Below, piece after piece: positions 12,501-24,659 of a DNA stretch of 64,000 nucleotides. Source of the stretch: Diorhabda sublineata. Lineage: Eukaryota > Arthropoda > Insecta > Coleoptera > Chrysomelidae. Below the pieces are notes generated by a model, which was not told the DNA's origin, did no database searches, and was given only the letters and a program-made list of their open reading frames with translations. A program made the position numbers and the translations under genes. The stretch covers positions 10,866,125 to 10,930,124 of the forward strand of contig NC_079475.1 of NCBI RefSeq assembly GCF_026230105.1, in the 5' to 3' direction. The first letter of the stretch is position 1. Every line of letters starts with the position of its first letter.

Positions 12501-15500
12501 AGGCATCTAACCTTTAGCAAAAAAGGCCAGCTATTGGCCCCAAATTAACTTAAGCCCACCGACTACGATTTGCCAAAGAACACGTTAATTAGACTGAAGA
12601 ATATTGGGACTCTAATCCAAACGAAAGCAGAGGGTGCAGCATGGTAGCAATAGAAGTAGAAGAAAAATCTTAGAGAAAAACGTGGCTTCTGGAGGAGGTA
12701 CCTAGATTGTTTGGGCGGGCATTTGAATGGAAGTAAAAACTGGGTTGGTTTTCATAGAGACTAAAGCGGGGGGATTAACTGATACATAAAAAAAAGTTTA
12801 GGAGGATCACGTCATTCCCTATGTCAGAAAAACTTCATCATAATGCAGTCTACGCCCGTCTACATACGGTAGTATTTACAGGATGCCACAATTGCTGTTA
12901 TGGATTAACCAGGGCGTAGCCCGGACTTTAACCCTATCGAGCATTCATGGGATGAACTTTGCTAGCCGTTATCAGGGACAGAAAAGGGAACATTAAATAT
13001 TGATACGTTAATTTCAAATAAATTATTACTTTTTCGAATTTACGCTTGTATTTCCTTTGCGATTGATATTTATAACCCTTTTTCATTATTTGAGATTCCT
13101 TTTTGTTTGATATTTTGTTTACAAAAATAAGAAATCAATAACAACATTCTGTTGTAAGTGGTTTCCCATATTAAAATATTTTGGTGCCCATCTTACCAAG
13201 GTGTTCCTGGTACAGGAGTACTGGATATAGGTCTCGATTTATCTGCTGCCTTTGCCTCCTTGGCTTTTTCCTCCTCCTCCTTCTTCTTCTTGATCTCCTC
13301 CTGAAGTTTTTTAATCTTCTCCTCGCTCTCCTTCTCCTGCTCTTCCTTAGACATCTCACCATTCGTAGAAGCTAGTTGAGTCTTACCTGTATCTGTTCCT
13401 GAAGAATCTGCAGTTGGTTTTGTGGAGATACCTTGAGCAGCAGCAAGTTTTGCAGCTGTAAATAGAAATTAGTGGGTTTTAAATTAACTTGTGCTAAACA
13501 ATACATTTTTCTTTTTTATTTTCTACTAGTTTTCTATCATAAAACAGAAATACCTATTCAAAAACAAATACAACTTACTTTCTAAATCCTTCAGAGGTTG
13601 AGGTTTTTCCCAAACCGATTCAGCTTTTTTAGCATTGTAGTAGTAAAATCTTCCGTCAGGCGCTTTGTGCTCTGTCCATTCAGAAGCTTTGGCTATAATT
13701 TCTGGATCAATTTTAGACATAACAGCTGCCTCATCTATAGCAGCCATGGCACCAGATACTCCTGCTGTAATTTTTTTCCATTTAGTTTAATAATTATAGA
13801 TTACAGTTAAAACAAAAAAAACATAGTGTATTAGAATACCTGGAAACATTGGTGGTATAGGCCATGGTCCACCAGGTGGTACTGGCCATCCAGCTTGCCC
13901 AGGAGCACCAGGCCAAGCTCCAGGAATACCTGGAGGAGGAAGACCAAATGGCGGGAACTGACTGGTTGGTGGTCCAAAAGGTGCAAATCCTGGTGGAGGG
14001 CCTAGCAATGTATGTGGTGGGGGTATTTGTGAAGTCACGGATTTAATAGCATCTTGTTTATTATCGTCAGAACCTAAAATAATAAACTTGGTACAATAAG
14101 ATTCAAAATTGCACGAAAATTTAAAAAAAAGTATATAAGGTAATTCAATTAAATCTCGGTTTAACTAATGAACTATTGTAACATTTTTAGATGATGAGAT
14201 CATCCAATCTATAATGAAATATGTAAAATTATTGTTCAAACAACCCTCATTTCTCTGCTAAATGGAGTTGTAATAATTATTTTGAAGCTGAATATAAGCT
14301 ACCTCAAACTATCGACTATACATCAAGATCGAAAGGTCTAAAGGCGGAAGGAATCTTGTTGGATATTAGACTCTTTTTGGCATAAAGGTTTATATATGAG
14401 CTCCAAGGGCTGAATTGCTTCCCCTCTCTACTGCAGATCACTAAAGTCGAAGGTCTACAGTTAGAATCAAGGAAAAATTTTCCAATTATTTCACCAAACA
14501 ACAAGAAGTTCCAAGAGATATGTGAATATACCCTATGGGAAAAATTGTACAATAAATACTTTTCCACCTCAAGTGAATTATTTTATTTTGAGCCAATAGA
14601 TGGGAATTTATAAACAATAAATTCTGCAAAACCGAAATCATATCTTAACAAAGAATCCAGAAACATTCGTAGACAATCTATTGTAATTTTACTATTATAC
14701 TCTCCCAATAAGTACTCAAATTTCAACTACCGCACATCAATTACAGACATTCTATATGTATTAGCAAGAAAAATGAATATTCCGAATACTATGTCATCAT
14801 ATCTAATGATTATTTCATAGTTACCTTCTGGTTTATTAGATATATTAGCTTGTGCTAAGGCTGCTTGGGCAGCTGTAGATGTATTCTGTGGTACAGCAAC
14901 TGTAGCAGCCTGTGCCATAGCCTCTACTTGATCCTGCGATATAACCTTTAGATTGGGTCCTTCTGGTTTTGTCCAAGTGGTTTCTCTAGTACGGGCGTTA
15001 TAATAATAAGATTTTCCTTCTGCAGTTTTTGTTTCCACCCAAATTTCATTCATTGGATCTACCTGCTGCATAAAATTGATTTTTAAATTATGTTATTGAG
15101 TCAATAAAAATATATTTTTATGCAAAAAAAAATAGCAAAATAGTTTTATCAAAAGGAAGTTAGAAATAAAAGAAAATAGAAAAAAAAATAAAAGAAAATT
15201 TAATCATGATTAACAAGTTTTCTCAATAATAGGGTATGCATAAGAAAAGTATACCACAGAAATAAGATACAACTTTGTCAACAGACTGGATTGAAGACTA
15301 AACAAAAGAAAGGACAAACTTCACTTCAAATTGCTTGTACCCCTAACCTATTTTTTGAATTTGGTAGATTGCATACGATGAAAGTTACTGTGAAGAATAT
15401 TTCAGCTGACATACTACAAGAATCTGTTCTAGATCCAGAGCTGCAGATGCAATAGCCGTCCACTGCACATGTAGGTAAACTTAGTAAATTAGGAGAACAC

Positions 15501-18194
15501 CTGTAGATGGTTAAAAGGAAAGTACAGAAAGAGAGAGGAGCTGCAGAATAAACTAAATGTTGAAAGAATTATTGAAATTATAGAAAGAAAACGACATGTA
15601 GTCAATTTAGTATGAGTATGTGTATCAGAGTATTAGGACTGTAATAAGAACTAGGGGAATATTGGAAATATTTAAACAAGAGAATGACAGAAATACAGAG
15701 TATAAAATGAAACAATGGGACAAATAAGGAAAAAATGTATATGGAAATACACGACCAGTATAAAGATATACCCAAAAAGTATTTCTGGACTGGTAGGATG
15801 ATGTTTTGGAAATTCTTAGGAAGCTATGAGGAATATTGAGCTGATACTCACACCCTAAGATCTTTTTCCTACCATTTTAAGAAAAACTCAGCCATCGGAA
15901 AAAGAATTTTACCCTTAAAGGCTTGTTCAAAAGAAAATTAAATAAAACGACTGCTGGAGGTACAATATTAATTGTTCAAATGTTAAAGAGGCTTTGGAAT
16001 TGTATGGTTGTTAAGAAAGTAAATTAAATTTAAGTAACAAAAGGAAAATGCATAACATAGCACAATATCATTCCAAGCTATTCATTGAACTATTCATTTT
16101 ATTGTTATATTTTTCTTACCATTGGTGCAACAGTATTTGATGCAGGTGGACCACCACTTATTTGATTTGAAGTAGGTCCACTGTTAATATTAGGTGAGTC
16201 ACTAGGCACTCCTGACATATCATGATCATTTAGTTTCACTTGACCTGACACTCCTGGGGGTCCACCTATATGAAAAATAAATAATATACAAATTAATAAA
16301 ACTGCTGAAGAGTACTTATTCCTATTATTAATATACATATGCTATTTAATACTAACTTGGCCCTCCAGGTGGTCCTCTCATATTACCAGGACCACTAGGT
16401 CCACTTGGGGCACTGCCAGATGGTGGTACATTTCCTCCCGATGTATTATTAAAATTCATCAAAGGTGGTGGTCCGGAAGGTGGACCATTCCAATTTGGTC
16501 CAGAAAAATTTGGTGGTCCATTGAAGTTACCATGAGGTCCACCTCTTGGTGGAGGACCTCTAAACATAGGACCTCCACCTCTACCTCTTGAAAAAGGTGG
16601 TGGAGGACCCCCTGGTCCGAATCCCCTTCCTCGAAACCTATGATCACCTCCTCCCCTTGGAGGACCATTCCAATTTCGTGGTGGTCCTTTCCTACAATTT
16701 TCAAATGCAAACAATTATTGTTTTTTATATTTCTTGTCAAAAGCAGGCATTGAAATAATAACGTTTAATTACATAAAACATTGTGAAAATCTTGTATAAG
16801 GTCATAAGACTCAAATAAATTATAGGCTTCATGTGGGTAGCAGAATTTATTATATTTACATGTTTTGCCAGTCATAGGGTCGCCTAAGGTAGTTTTGTCA
16901 ATATATGTATGGATTACATGTAATATAATGTCTCACTATTTGACTATTATTTAATTTTATGCGATAACTACTAAAACCATTGTTTAAATTATTTATTGTG
17001 AGAGATCATAATATACATGAATTGAGTATACTGATCTATTAAAGAGGAATATCCAAAAATGTGTCTTATTATATTGCAAACTATTTTTGTTAAATCTATC
17101 AACAAACTTGACTTTTTCTGTCATTTTCAACAATTAATGTCATATTTCAATCAATTATCGTCATGAATCACTCTTCAACAGCATATTACACTTTTGAAAC
17201 AAAATTTTTTAGATAGATTCCAAACATGTTTGAAACTAAAGTAGGAACAACATATCAATATATTAGTTTCCAATTACTCCTCAAAGGGGAAAACAGGGGA
17301 GCGCCATAAAAGTGAAATAAAAACAAAATAATGTGGACACTGACACTCTCTCTTTTACTGCAATAGTTGAAGTTCTCATGTAAGTCAGAAAGCTCTGCTT
17401 TCTCGGAGGATGAATATTACTAACTTTTTAAAAAGTACTGAATAAAACACAAAAAGAAGTTGAGATTCATGGTTTTGTAACTACAAGTGATTCCAATACA
17501 ATTTACTTGTAAAATAACCTAAGCTGTTTAGCTAAAAGTTAACAAACTAGCAATGAAGCATATAGGAATAGTACATCTCTCAAACACAAATTCAACAAAT
17601 AGAAACCTTGTTGAAATGCAACAAAGTCCATTACATTGAATTCAAATTGATATAGATTGTTTATAATCACCATAGAAACAAAACTTTGATCTGTTATTGG
17701 AAACCACATGAAAATTATTTTAGTAATTGACTTTCTGGTCATTAATGCTATTCTTCTTTCATTTTTTTTTCTTATAAAATAACAAATTATTAAGATAAGA
17801 CTTACAGCAACTGTATTCTGTTCAATGAGTTTAGCTATTCCTCTGTATACAAGGATTTCACCTATATGCACATACTAACCAAAACTACTCAAGAGAAAAA
17901 CGGTGCTCAACACTTCTTATTGAGTATCCTTAAAATTATAGAATATATTGAGATATTAAAGAAAATTGGTCTAAAGCTGAGTAAAACTCAAAAATATAGT
18001 ACGTGTTCCAAAACTAATTTATTATGAGCTCATCATGTTGAATGTATGTAAACTTTGACTTACCCAAAGCCTCTACCTCCACGACCTCGTTGATGAGGAA
18101 AATCTTTTGGTCCGTCTACATCATTATCGAAATCTACATCATCCTCAAAGTTATCTTCTGGATCCCCTTCAACTGAACTAAAATCATCATCCAT
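9441..18194 (-). CDS. TCERG1: TCERG1 (CA150), transcription elongation regulator; 5' part, 10 exons
   Basis: Nuclear scaffold that binds splicing factors through its WW domains and phosphorylated RNA polymerase II tail through its FF domains. Coding exons: complement(join(9441..9591,10932..11286,12087..12349,13197..13455,13579..13764,13840..14073,14825..15065,16120..16265,16357..16691,18064..18194)). All junctions are GT-AG and in phase, giving 767 codons. Order: acidic N-terminus (1-30), RGG/proline/glycine-rich region (35-200), WW1 (about 211-241, W213/W235), Pro-rich spacer, WW2 (389-420, W392/W414), a Lys/Glu helix (457-495), WW3 (511-538, starting in the GTPW motif), basic and acidic nuclear localisation region (566-592), FF1 (633-690), FF2 (706-760). 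The start is the first ATG, followed by three Asp. FF3-FF6 and the stop are not in the window, so the gene is partial at its 3' end. Introns carry LINE and Tc1 relics. Confidence 0.93.
9592..10931 (+). mobile_element. TCERG1 intron 9 with RTE-like LINE relic (10480-10905)
   Basis: The plus strand reads as a compressed LINE: an Ala-Phe-Asp ... Ile-Asn-Arg-Gln reverse transcriptase block near 10510, SDSISPTLFNMILE near 10640, and the terminal WKAKCKNRKEW block near 10750, ending shortly before the intron donor. Large internal parts, including the YxDD block, are missing. A 72-codon minus-strand opening at 9857-10075 is protein-like but unrecognised. Confidence 0.65.
10932..11286 (-). CDS. TCERG1: TCERG1 exon 9, FF1
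   Basis: Encodes FF1 (about TRIKLFKEMLTEKQVSAFST through HRYLLLTSKERKQVFEKYV) and the charged linker into FF2. Acceptor TTCACAG, donor GTAAGT. Confidence 0.92.
11287..12086. other. TCERG1 intron 8, no recognisable gene
   Basis: About 800 bases. 11400-11830 is purine-rich on the plus strand with Lys/Glu-rich broken reading frames, possibly decayed LINE coding sequence, but no diagnostic motif was found. Confidence 0.5.
12087..12349 (-). CDS. TCERG1: TCERG1 exon 8, WW3 and nuclear localisation region
   Basis: Completes WW3 (CVVWTGDGRVFFYNPSSR ... VWERPEEL), then a basic/acidic segment (SPAKKRATDESESEEETPSK, KKPKLEE) suited to nuclear import. Acceptor TTGTAG, donor GTGAGT. Confidence 0.92.
12435..12985 (+). 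mobile_element. Tc1-like transposase relic in TCERG1 intron 7
   Basis: Plus-strand translations across frames recover the Tc1 sequence in order: a helix-turn-helix piece (VRRRLKASNL), the region leading to 'RLRFAKEHV', a remnant of the first-Asp block, and finally PDFNPIEHSWDEL, which contains the DD34E glutamate. Stops and frameshifts interrupt every part. It lies opposite to TCERG1 transcription. Confidence 0.75.
13197..13455 (-). CDS. TCERG1: TCERG1 exon 7, Lys/Glu helix
   Basis: Encodes a long charged helix (KIKKLQEEIKKKKEEEEKAK) and ends in PVPGTPW, the conserved lead-in to WW3. The donor GTAAG splits the Trp codon. Confidence 0.9.
13579..13764 (-). CDS. TCERG1: TCERG1 exon 6, WW2
   Basis: Encodes the second WW domain (ASEWTEHKAPDGRFYYYNAK ... 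SVWEKPQPL). Acceptor TTACAG, donor GTAAGT. Confidence 0.92.
13840..14073 (-). CDS. TCERG1: TCERG1 exon 5
   Basis: Acceptor TTTTAG, donor GTATTC. Encodes a Pro-rich spacer (IPPPHTLLGPPPGFAPFGPP) between WW1 and WW2, a likely ligand surface for SH3 or WW partners. Confidence 0.87.
14074..14824. other. TCERG1 intron 4, nothing recognised
   Basis: AT-rich sequence without repeats, transposon motifs or protein-like reading frames that I can support. Confidence 0.5.
14825..15065 (-). CDS. TCERG1: TCERG1 exon 4, WW1
   Basis: Encodes the first WW domain (EIWVETKTAEGKSYYYNA ... TTWTKPEGP), then an Ala/Gln-rich stretch, as in TCERG1 of other animals. The acceptor is TGCAG before 15065; a second AG three bases later would shorten the exon by one Gln. 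Confidence 0.9.
15066..16119. other. TCERG1 intron 3, possible LINE debris
   Basis: Bases 15540-15600 read LNVERIIEIIERKRH on the plus strand, resembling the tail of a LINE reverse transcriptase, but it is short and the flanks are uninformative. Nothing else was recognised. Confidence 0.3.
16120..16265 (-). CDS. TCERG1: TCERG1 exon 3
   Basis: Acceptor ATATAG, donor GTAAGA, ending at a codon boundary. Encodes a Gly/Pro/Ser linker (GGPPGVSGQVKLNDHDMSG). Confidence 0.85.
16357..16691 (-). CDS. TCERG1: TCERG1 exon 2
   Basis: Acceptor TTGTAG, donor GTTAGT. Encodes the RGG-box and Pro/Gly-rich low-complexity region (GRGFGPGGPPPPFSRGRGGG). Low-complexity codons make the other frames open too; only this one joins its neighbours in phase. 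Confidence 0.88.
16692..18063. other. TCERG1 intron 1, nothing recognised
   Basis: About 1.4 kb of AT-rich sequence. The open stretch at 17539-17871 has no family resemblance and an intronic composition. Confidence 0.5.
18064..18194 (-). CDS. TCERG1: TCERG1 exon 1 (coding part)
   Basis: Starts at ATG (18192-18194) and encodes an Asp/Glu-rich N-terminus ending in an RGRGGRGFG stretch. The donor is GTAAG, after the second base of a Gly codon. Confidence 0.9.
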
Positions 18195-18236
18195 GTTAGC
18201 AATAATTGTTTATAAGATTTCTAGGAGGCACGTTCG

Positions 18237-18256
18237 CACACACACACACACACACA
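18237..18256. repeat. (CA)10 microsatellite in TCERG1 5' leader region
   Basis: Ten CA dinucleotides, 42 bases upstream of the TCERG1 start codon, hence probably in the 5' untranslated region or core promoter. On the sense strand it reads as (TG)n. Confidence 0.95.
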
Positions 18257-20919
18257 ATCACCGTGAGATTATCAACAGTAAGAAGAATTTTGTTGAAACT
18301 ACGAAGGCGACCAGAACAATTTTTTTAAATAAAATCAATATTTAATAATGATATAGAGCAAAATTCATGATTTTTTATAATTGGACTACCATCAAGTTAA
18401 TTTAATTTCAACTTTATGCCCAAATGCACGTAACGTCAAGCCGCTGTCAAGCATTAATGAAGTCAATTTGTTATAAATGACGAATGTCACTAAAGCGTCC
18501 GTGGTGTGTTCCAAGTGCTAAAAACTCAATAAATATATACGAGGGCAATTTCTATCTTTAAATAATGTACATATCTTAAGTTCAAATTGCTTTCAAAATA
18601 GTCTAATGTGCAGTATTGAATGACATAAGTGAAAATTAATTATATCATCTTGACTTCCTTTGAGAAGGCAAATCTTTCTAAAGATGTATGTGAAAGGTAG
18701 AACATACGTAGTTCAAATATATGAATAGTTACGAACATGGAAAGAATAATATTTTGACTTTAACGGTTCTTCTTTCTTTTCCCGAGCTTAATCTTGTTCT
18801 ATATGTATCACTAGGTGGCACTTCCCTTTAAAGTCATCTAACGAGTACTAGTGATATTTTTCCTCAAAAGGTATAGGAATTCAAGACAGTATCTAAAATA
18901 TGTTTCAGCTTTTACATTAGTACTAGTCATACTAACCCTGTAATTAATCTTGTACTGATACTACAAAATTTACGGAACATGCTCACTTACTCATGAGTAA
19001 TCGATTTTAGAAGACAATGACATCTAATGAATTATATTACATTTTTCATGGTTTTTCCTTCTCTTTAATGGTGAATTTACTCATATTTCAATCGTGATTT
19101 GATCAAAGAGTGTGTAAAATTCTCAATTAGAAAGTGTTCAATACTTTCTTTCCATATGGTTTTTCATTCAATTTTTCCAGTAGTGAAGAAACTGTACTGA
19201 CAATCGATTGTACTAAATCGAAAGGTTAATCGATATATTAAAATTCTTCAGCTCATGTCAACACACTTTTCCAGTAGACAGACACCTGTTGAATAACTAA
19301 AATAATTGAATTAAATAGTCAGTGGCTTTTGGTTTTTTATGTGTTAAATAGTGTTTCGTTCGCTTAAAAGACATATAACAAAAAGAAATAGTTCGTGAAG
19401 TGTGGCTTATTGCTTTCTTGTTTTCTTTTCTCAAGTAGATCAACGGACCATTATATATGAATAACTAATTTTTGTGTTACTAAGTGTTTAAAGAATTATT
19501 GAATTCAGGATAGTTTTAATAATCTTTAGGTAAGATGAATAATATTTTTTTCTTATCAATTATGTATCGATAGAAAAAACTAATTGTGAGATAACATTAT
19601 TAACTCCTAGACAATGGCAATTATTGTAGTAAAAACATAAGAGGCGCGGCAAATTCTTGTTTGTTTTTTACAACATAAGCAAGCAGATGACGTAAACAAT
19701 GGAGATAAATGTTTATGTTCTCAGTAATCTTCCGGTTAAATATAACAAAAATTATCCCTTTATATAATATGGTGCCGAACTAACTAATAACGGTACTTTA
19801 CCAATACGAGGACTAAACATTTCAATATTGAATTGAAGAATAGGTAGTAAATAGAATTATTTGAAGTATAATTTTGAATGTTATTTGGACTTTATTAAGT
19901 TAACGGTTGTTTATATAAATTTCGCGTTGCATGTTGTCATGGTGACGCGGTAAAAATTAAATAGAGGAATGTACGATTAGTAAAGAGGGCGTTCAATAAA
20001 AACTGGGTTGTTTATTCAATACTATACAAATTTCTCCTTAGTATTTGATAAGTAGGTCATCAAGGTACAAGTTTACGAACATATAATAATATTCAAATAA
20101 CAATTTCCAAATTAAATTTTTTGGTGGTAAGTTAATTTGTGTCATTTAAATGATTAAAATTATTAAAAAGATATATATTGGTATTAGTACATAGAATATG
20201 AAAATCAACTTTAGATTAGAAATCATTTAGATAAAATATAAAAATTTAGATTTGAGAAATTGTTGGAAAATAAAACTTTTAAAATGAAAATTTTTTAAAA
20301 TTACTGTTATTCAAATAAACACCGAAAAAAAATGAATTTTGGACCATAATTCCACACAAATATTATTGAAAAGTTATTTAAACTATCTTGGTCATTTCCG
20401 CCCCCGTTAGAGTCTTGATGTTATTTAATTGAAAACCGGCCTACAAACTTCTTTAAAAATAAACGTGACGTAGCTTTTTATAAGGAGCAAAACATAGAGG
20501 GTGAGACGTTTTCAAATTGATTCTTCGTGTAACATATTATTCTAAAACAAAATATAACGAAAAACTGAACAAATAATATGTTAAATTAAGAGAGGTAGTC
20601 TGTTAATTTTGTTGATACATTCAATTTGCACAGGTCAAATTTGTTAAGAATACTGGCGTGTTCAGTTCAGTGTCTTTTATTACCATTGATATTGAACTTG
20701 AGAGACATCAATAAATATTAATATATGTATGTGTGAGGGTCACTCAATGAAAACTCCCACACTACCGTATCTTGTTTAAAAAAATATCTAGTCAATCTAA
20801 AATTCAAATTTCATTTTTAAAATGACTCATTTTTTTTTCTTTTGATGATTTTATTGCTATTACTTAAATGAGAAATGTCTAATTTCTTCTTAGCTCTGGT
20901 GTGATGTTCTATTCCTTAA
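18257..20919. other. Intergenic, TCERG1 upstream region
   Basis: No coding sequence recognised. A TCAGT initiator-like motif at 19319-19323, followed by about 200 bases ending in TTTAG|GTAAG near 19530, could be a noncoding first exon of a plus-strand transcript such as kst. This rests on signal motifs alone. Confidence 0.25.
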
Positions 20920-21159
20920 GGCCGCTTAACATGGTGCGAGGCAATGTGCAAGAAATTGCTTGTAATTTCTTGCAACGTCAAAATCTTGCATAGATGAATA
21001 TTGCACGTCGCTTGATATGCCACTAACAAAAATGCCATTAGTAAAAGTAATATTGCAAAGATCTTGCAAGATCTTGAATTTCATCTGCACATGCTTTTGA
21101 TCAAGAAATATTGTGTCTTTCATTGCATTTCTCATTGTATTACATCATGTCAAGCGGTC
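20920..21159. mobile_element. 240-bp MITE flanked by TTAA
   Basis: Ends are GGCCGCTTAACATG on the left and the inverse of GACCGCTTGACATG on the right, each bounded by TTAA (20916-20919 and 21160-21163). A TTAA duplication suggests piggyBac-type mobilisation, although a PIF/Harbinger-type site (TTA) is also compatible. The interior is rich in short palindromes (GCAAGATCTTGC; GCAAGAAATTGC...TTTCTTGC) and has no coding capacity. Confidence 0.8.
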
Positions 21160-21782
21160 TTAAGAGCCTAACAAAACGAGATAATACCAGTGAGGAAACT
21201 GTTGTTTAGGCTGTGTTAAATCGAAAGTGAAAGGGACAGAGATAAAGTATACACGTAGCTGAAGATTAAGGGAAAAATTGCATAAAGAAGTTTTGATTAC
21301 TGACGTATCATAAACCATGTTGATAAAACTAATGGACATTTATGCCATTCAATTTAAATATCTAGTTATGGCTAATTACATGTGTACCTATTTGTCAATA
21401 AAAACTGAAATTTTTTTTTTATTTATAACCTTACTTGAGACTCTTCTTCAGGAAATGGTATTCGATCTTAGTTGAAGTATTTAAATAACTGGTGCTCAAT
21501 TAATATTAAATTGGACGCCACCAGCTTTTTAACGAACGACGTTAACAATTAATTAAAAAAAGCGGAAAAGCTGGGAAAACCTTGTGAATTAAATTACAAA
21601 TAAAAATTAAACAATCTAAAACTATCCCCGGAAACGATTATCCAAATTAATACTTATTGCTAAGAACAATAAAAAAAGTTTCAGCAATAAATAAATTTAT
21701 TTAAAAAATATTAAATTCGCATTAACTGCGTTTCCAAAAGAACACAACGAATAAAAGCAGTCATAAATCAAAAACAACTCAG

Positions 21783-21919
<137 letters not shown>

Positions 21920-22234
21920 ACGGATTGTGAGCCTTATCTATGGAAATCCGGGATGGTTGCTGCCCTCAACTGAATTCCCAGTTGTTGGAGTTGAGTTTAA
22001 TTTGTTTATTTTTGGTGTACCGGTTGAGACCTTTGGGTGTGGTTGAAACTCCAACCCGGCAATTGTAGAACTGCGGGAAACATAAAATGACGAAGGAACG
22101 AGTAGAAAAAACAGATTTGAACACAAGGAGCTTATGCTTATATGAAAAAATTATATTTATATTGTTTAAAATATAACCAAACAGGTTCTATTCTGTGCGT
22201 GTTCCACAAATAAATAGAAAATACGAAATTATAT

Positions 22235-22572
22235 GAAAACAATCAAAAGGATAATGGAACAAAAACATTGGCCTGCAAAAGGAAGAACCGGCTCCAAAGA
22301 AAGCAAAGACCGTTCCATCTGCCAGCAAGATCATGGAGTTTGTTTTTTGGGAGGCGCATGGGATAATATTAATGAAATAAAGTTTTAATTGCTACATCAA
22401 GAACCCTATTCGCTAGATTTATCCCTCTCGGATTATTTTCTATACCCAGACTTGAAAAAATGGCTCTGTGGTCAAAGATGAAGAGGTGACGTCTGTAGTT
22501 ATTTTCCGAAATTTTTGTGTTTTCTTTGTTGGGCCAGATACTTCTGGCACCATCTTCGTAATTCAAATATAA
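22235..22572 (+). mobile_element. Mariner transposase relic (SETMAR-like family)
   Basis: Readable pieces are the HWPAKGRTGSK block, a Val-Cys-Phe-Leu-Gly strand near 22335, then a jump to PYSLDLSLSDYFLYPDLKKW, which covers the third-Asp region of DD34D transposases. The segment between, with the HxDNAPAH motif, is deleted. The tail 'TTGGGCCAGATACTTCTGGCACCATCTTCGTA' style end matches the end of the mariner at 37255-38162. Confidence 0.75.
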
Positions 22573-23089
22573 AATCAATATTTTAGTCTGCGGTTAAATC
22601 AAATACCATTTCAAACCACTTATTACTTATTTCAAATTGGTGTTCTAAAACACAATTTAAAAAATGTTGATCAACATTAGTAACAGTTAACAAGCAGACA
22701 TTTACATCGGAATGTTTGAGACATTTCAACTCTCCACACGTAATTTGGTACAAGTGGATAACGAAACAGAATGAGCATTCTTAATTACTTACTGTAAGGT
22801 ACGACGTGCTTTCATGTAAGTAATATCGCTCATTGTTTATAAATAAATTCCGTGTTATGGGTGTGTTAAACATCATTTTAAAACAATTTAATTTAATTAG
22901 CTGCTTTCCCATGTTTTATTTTCTTTTATTTATATACCTCTGTATATTTCTTAAAGTACACATTGGAAATATAACTAAAGACGTTAAAGCTTTGCATATT
23001 TATTATTTTGTATTCTAAGAGTCGATTTGTTTCGGATCCTGGATTATTTTCAAACTTTTAGTATCCCATTGGTTGTTTTCGAAAAAAAA

Positions 23090-23580
23090 TGCGGTTTGGT
23101 GGCCCAATACAAGTGTGGTAGTTTCTTCTTCTAGACCTAGTTAACCGGTTCTCCAGCCAAATGGCCGACGATAGGGAATAATACATCCGCAGCTGTACCC
23201 GCCCACCCCAAATTAAATTGAAAAAAAAACACAAAATTCCAAAAAAAAATATAAAACTCCTCAAAAAAACCGAGAAAAGCCGTTTTTACTTTCACTTACT
23301 AGCTTAATTTCGTTTTCTTTAGCCAAAATCCTCCGTTAGTTGGGCAAACACATCCTAACGAAACCATCACAATCCCAGTCCTGCAGAGGAGCTATTCCTA
23401 TATCAGGGCCTACTTAAACAAACCACATTCCTTACAAAAATCCTCCTTATCCTACCAAACTTTAACTGACGAATTTCTTTCTTCACTAGAACGCTCTATA
23501 CCAGTTTGAGGCCCACGCCTCACAAGGGGGTGATTCAATTTTTAAAAGGGTCAATTCGAAAATTGAGTCGACACATACAA
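23090..23580 (+). repeat. Dispersed LTR-like repeat, copy 1
   Basis: Segments of this block recur in the window: 'CCAGCCAAATGG.CGACGATAG' with 'GAATAATACA' and 'CCGCAGCT.TACCCGCC' also at 49775-49860; 'CCCAGTCCTGCAGAGGAGC' with 'TCCTATATCAGGGCC' also at 42995-43035; and 'CAATTCGAAAATTGAGTCGA' also at 31707-31730. The TATATAAGGGCC phrase in the 42995 copy resembles an LTR promoter TATA box. I infer a family of solo LTRs or degraded LTR retrotransposons; no gag or pol sequence was seen. Confidence 0.45.
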
Positions 23581-24659
23581 TTCTACATTTCTGTCCCAAA
23601 TTTACTTATTAAAATCTTGTTTAACGAGACCAAAATATCAACTGCGTGTTTGGCGTCGCGTCGTCAAGTATTTCACAGCTTACAGTTGGTGTAAATTTCA
23701 AATAAGTGTCCGTATAAACTATTCTCAAAGCTACTTTATTCCATAAATATATGCATTGTATAGATACAGTTAGTTAATCTCAAAAGCTTGTCCACGCATG
23801 TTTACCAAAAAAGCAGTTTTTATTTAAAAATTTTTTATAATGGTCATATTTGACCCTTTCGTTAATCATCTAGTGCGGCCTCTTTTACGACACTGTTTCG
23901 CGCGTATATTCAAAAATTCTGCTTTATATTTGAACTAACCTCGTAATAAGCAGTTGATTATTATACTCAATATATTCTCTCTAATATAATAATTTTAAAT
24001 TGTAACTCTCTTTGACCTACAAATACCCCCAAAAGGAATTTGTATTAATTTTGGTCTTTTTAGTATTAAGTTATGTCCCGTTGAACGTGAATCACCCTGT
24101 ATATATTTTTTTCCGCAAACGGATTTTGCGTTACATAAATTAATTACATGGTGTTAGAAAAAGGTCACAACCACTTAGAATAAACACATAGAAAGCCGAT
24201 TCCCATGCACGTTTCAGATATTTATATTTCAAAATTTATATAACAATCTAAATGTACGGGATGAATAAAAAATTGAAATGATACTATTAAACTTATGATG
24301 AAATATCTTGGAATTTGTAATTTATTCTATGAGAAACATAGTAGCACGTCTATTACCACTAATTAAGCCTATTATATTAGATTTACGTAACGATTCGAAA
24401 AAAGTTTCCATAAAACACAAATCACAATTTACTATACTTAAGAAATTTCTTATTAATATCTCCTTTGAATCATTTCCACGCAATACATTCTCGAGTTCTT
24501 CGAAATAACATTGATAAAGCTTCTTTTCTGTTGGAAAGTAGTCCAAATTAAGCAAGGATTTTGGAAAATCAGTTTTTGGATGAATTTAAATTTGAAAAAA
24601 TATTTTTGTAGCAAAAAAAAAAATTTAAAAAACCAATTCAATATTGAGACAATTTATTT

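Noticed and set aside
13171..13375. Arg-rich and Leu-rich frames over TCERG1 exon 7
   Set aside because: Wrong-frame and antisense readings of the Lys/Glu helix exon; the exon phase is fixed by its neighbours.
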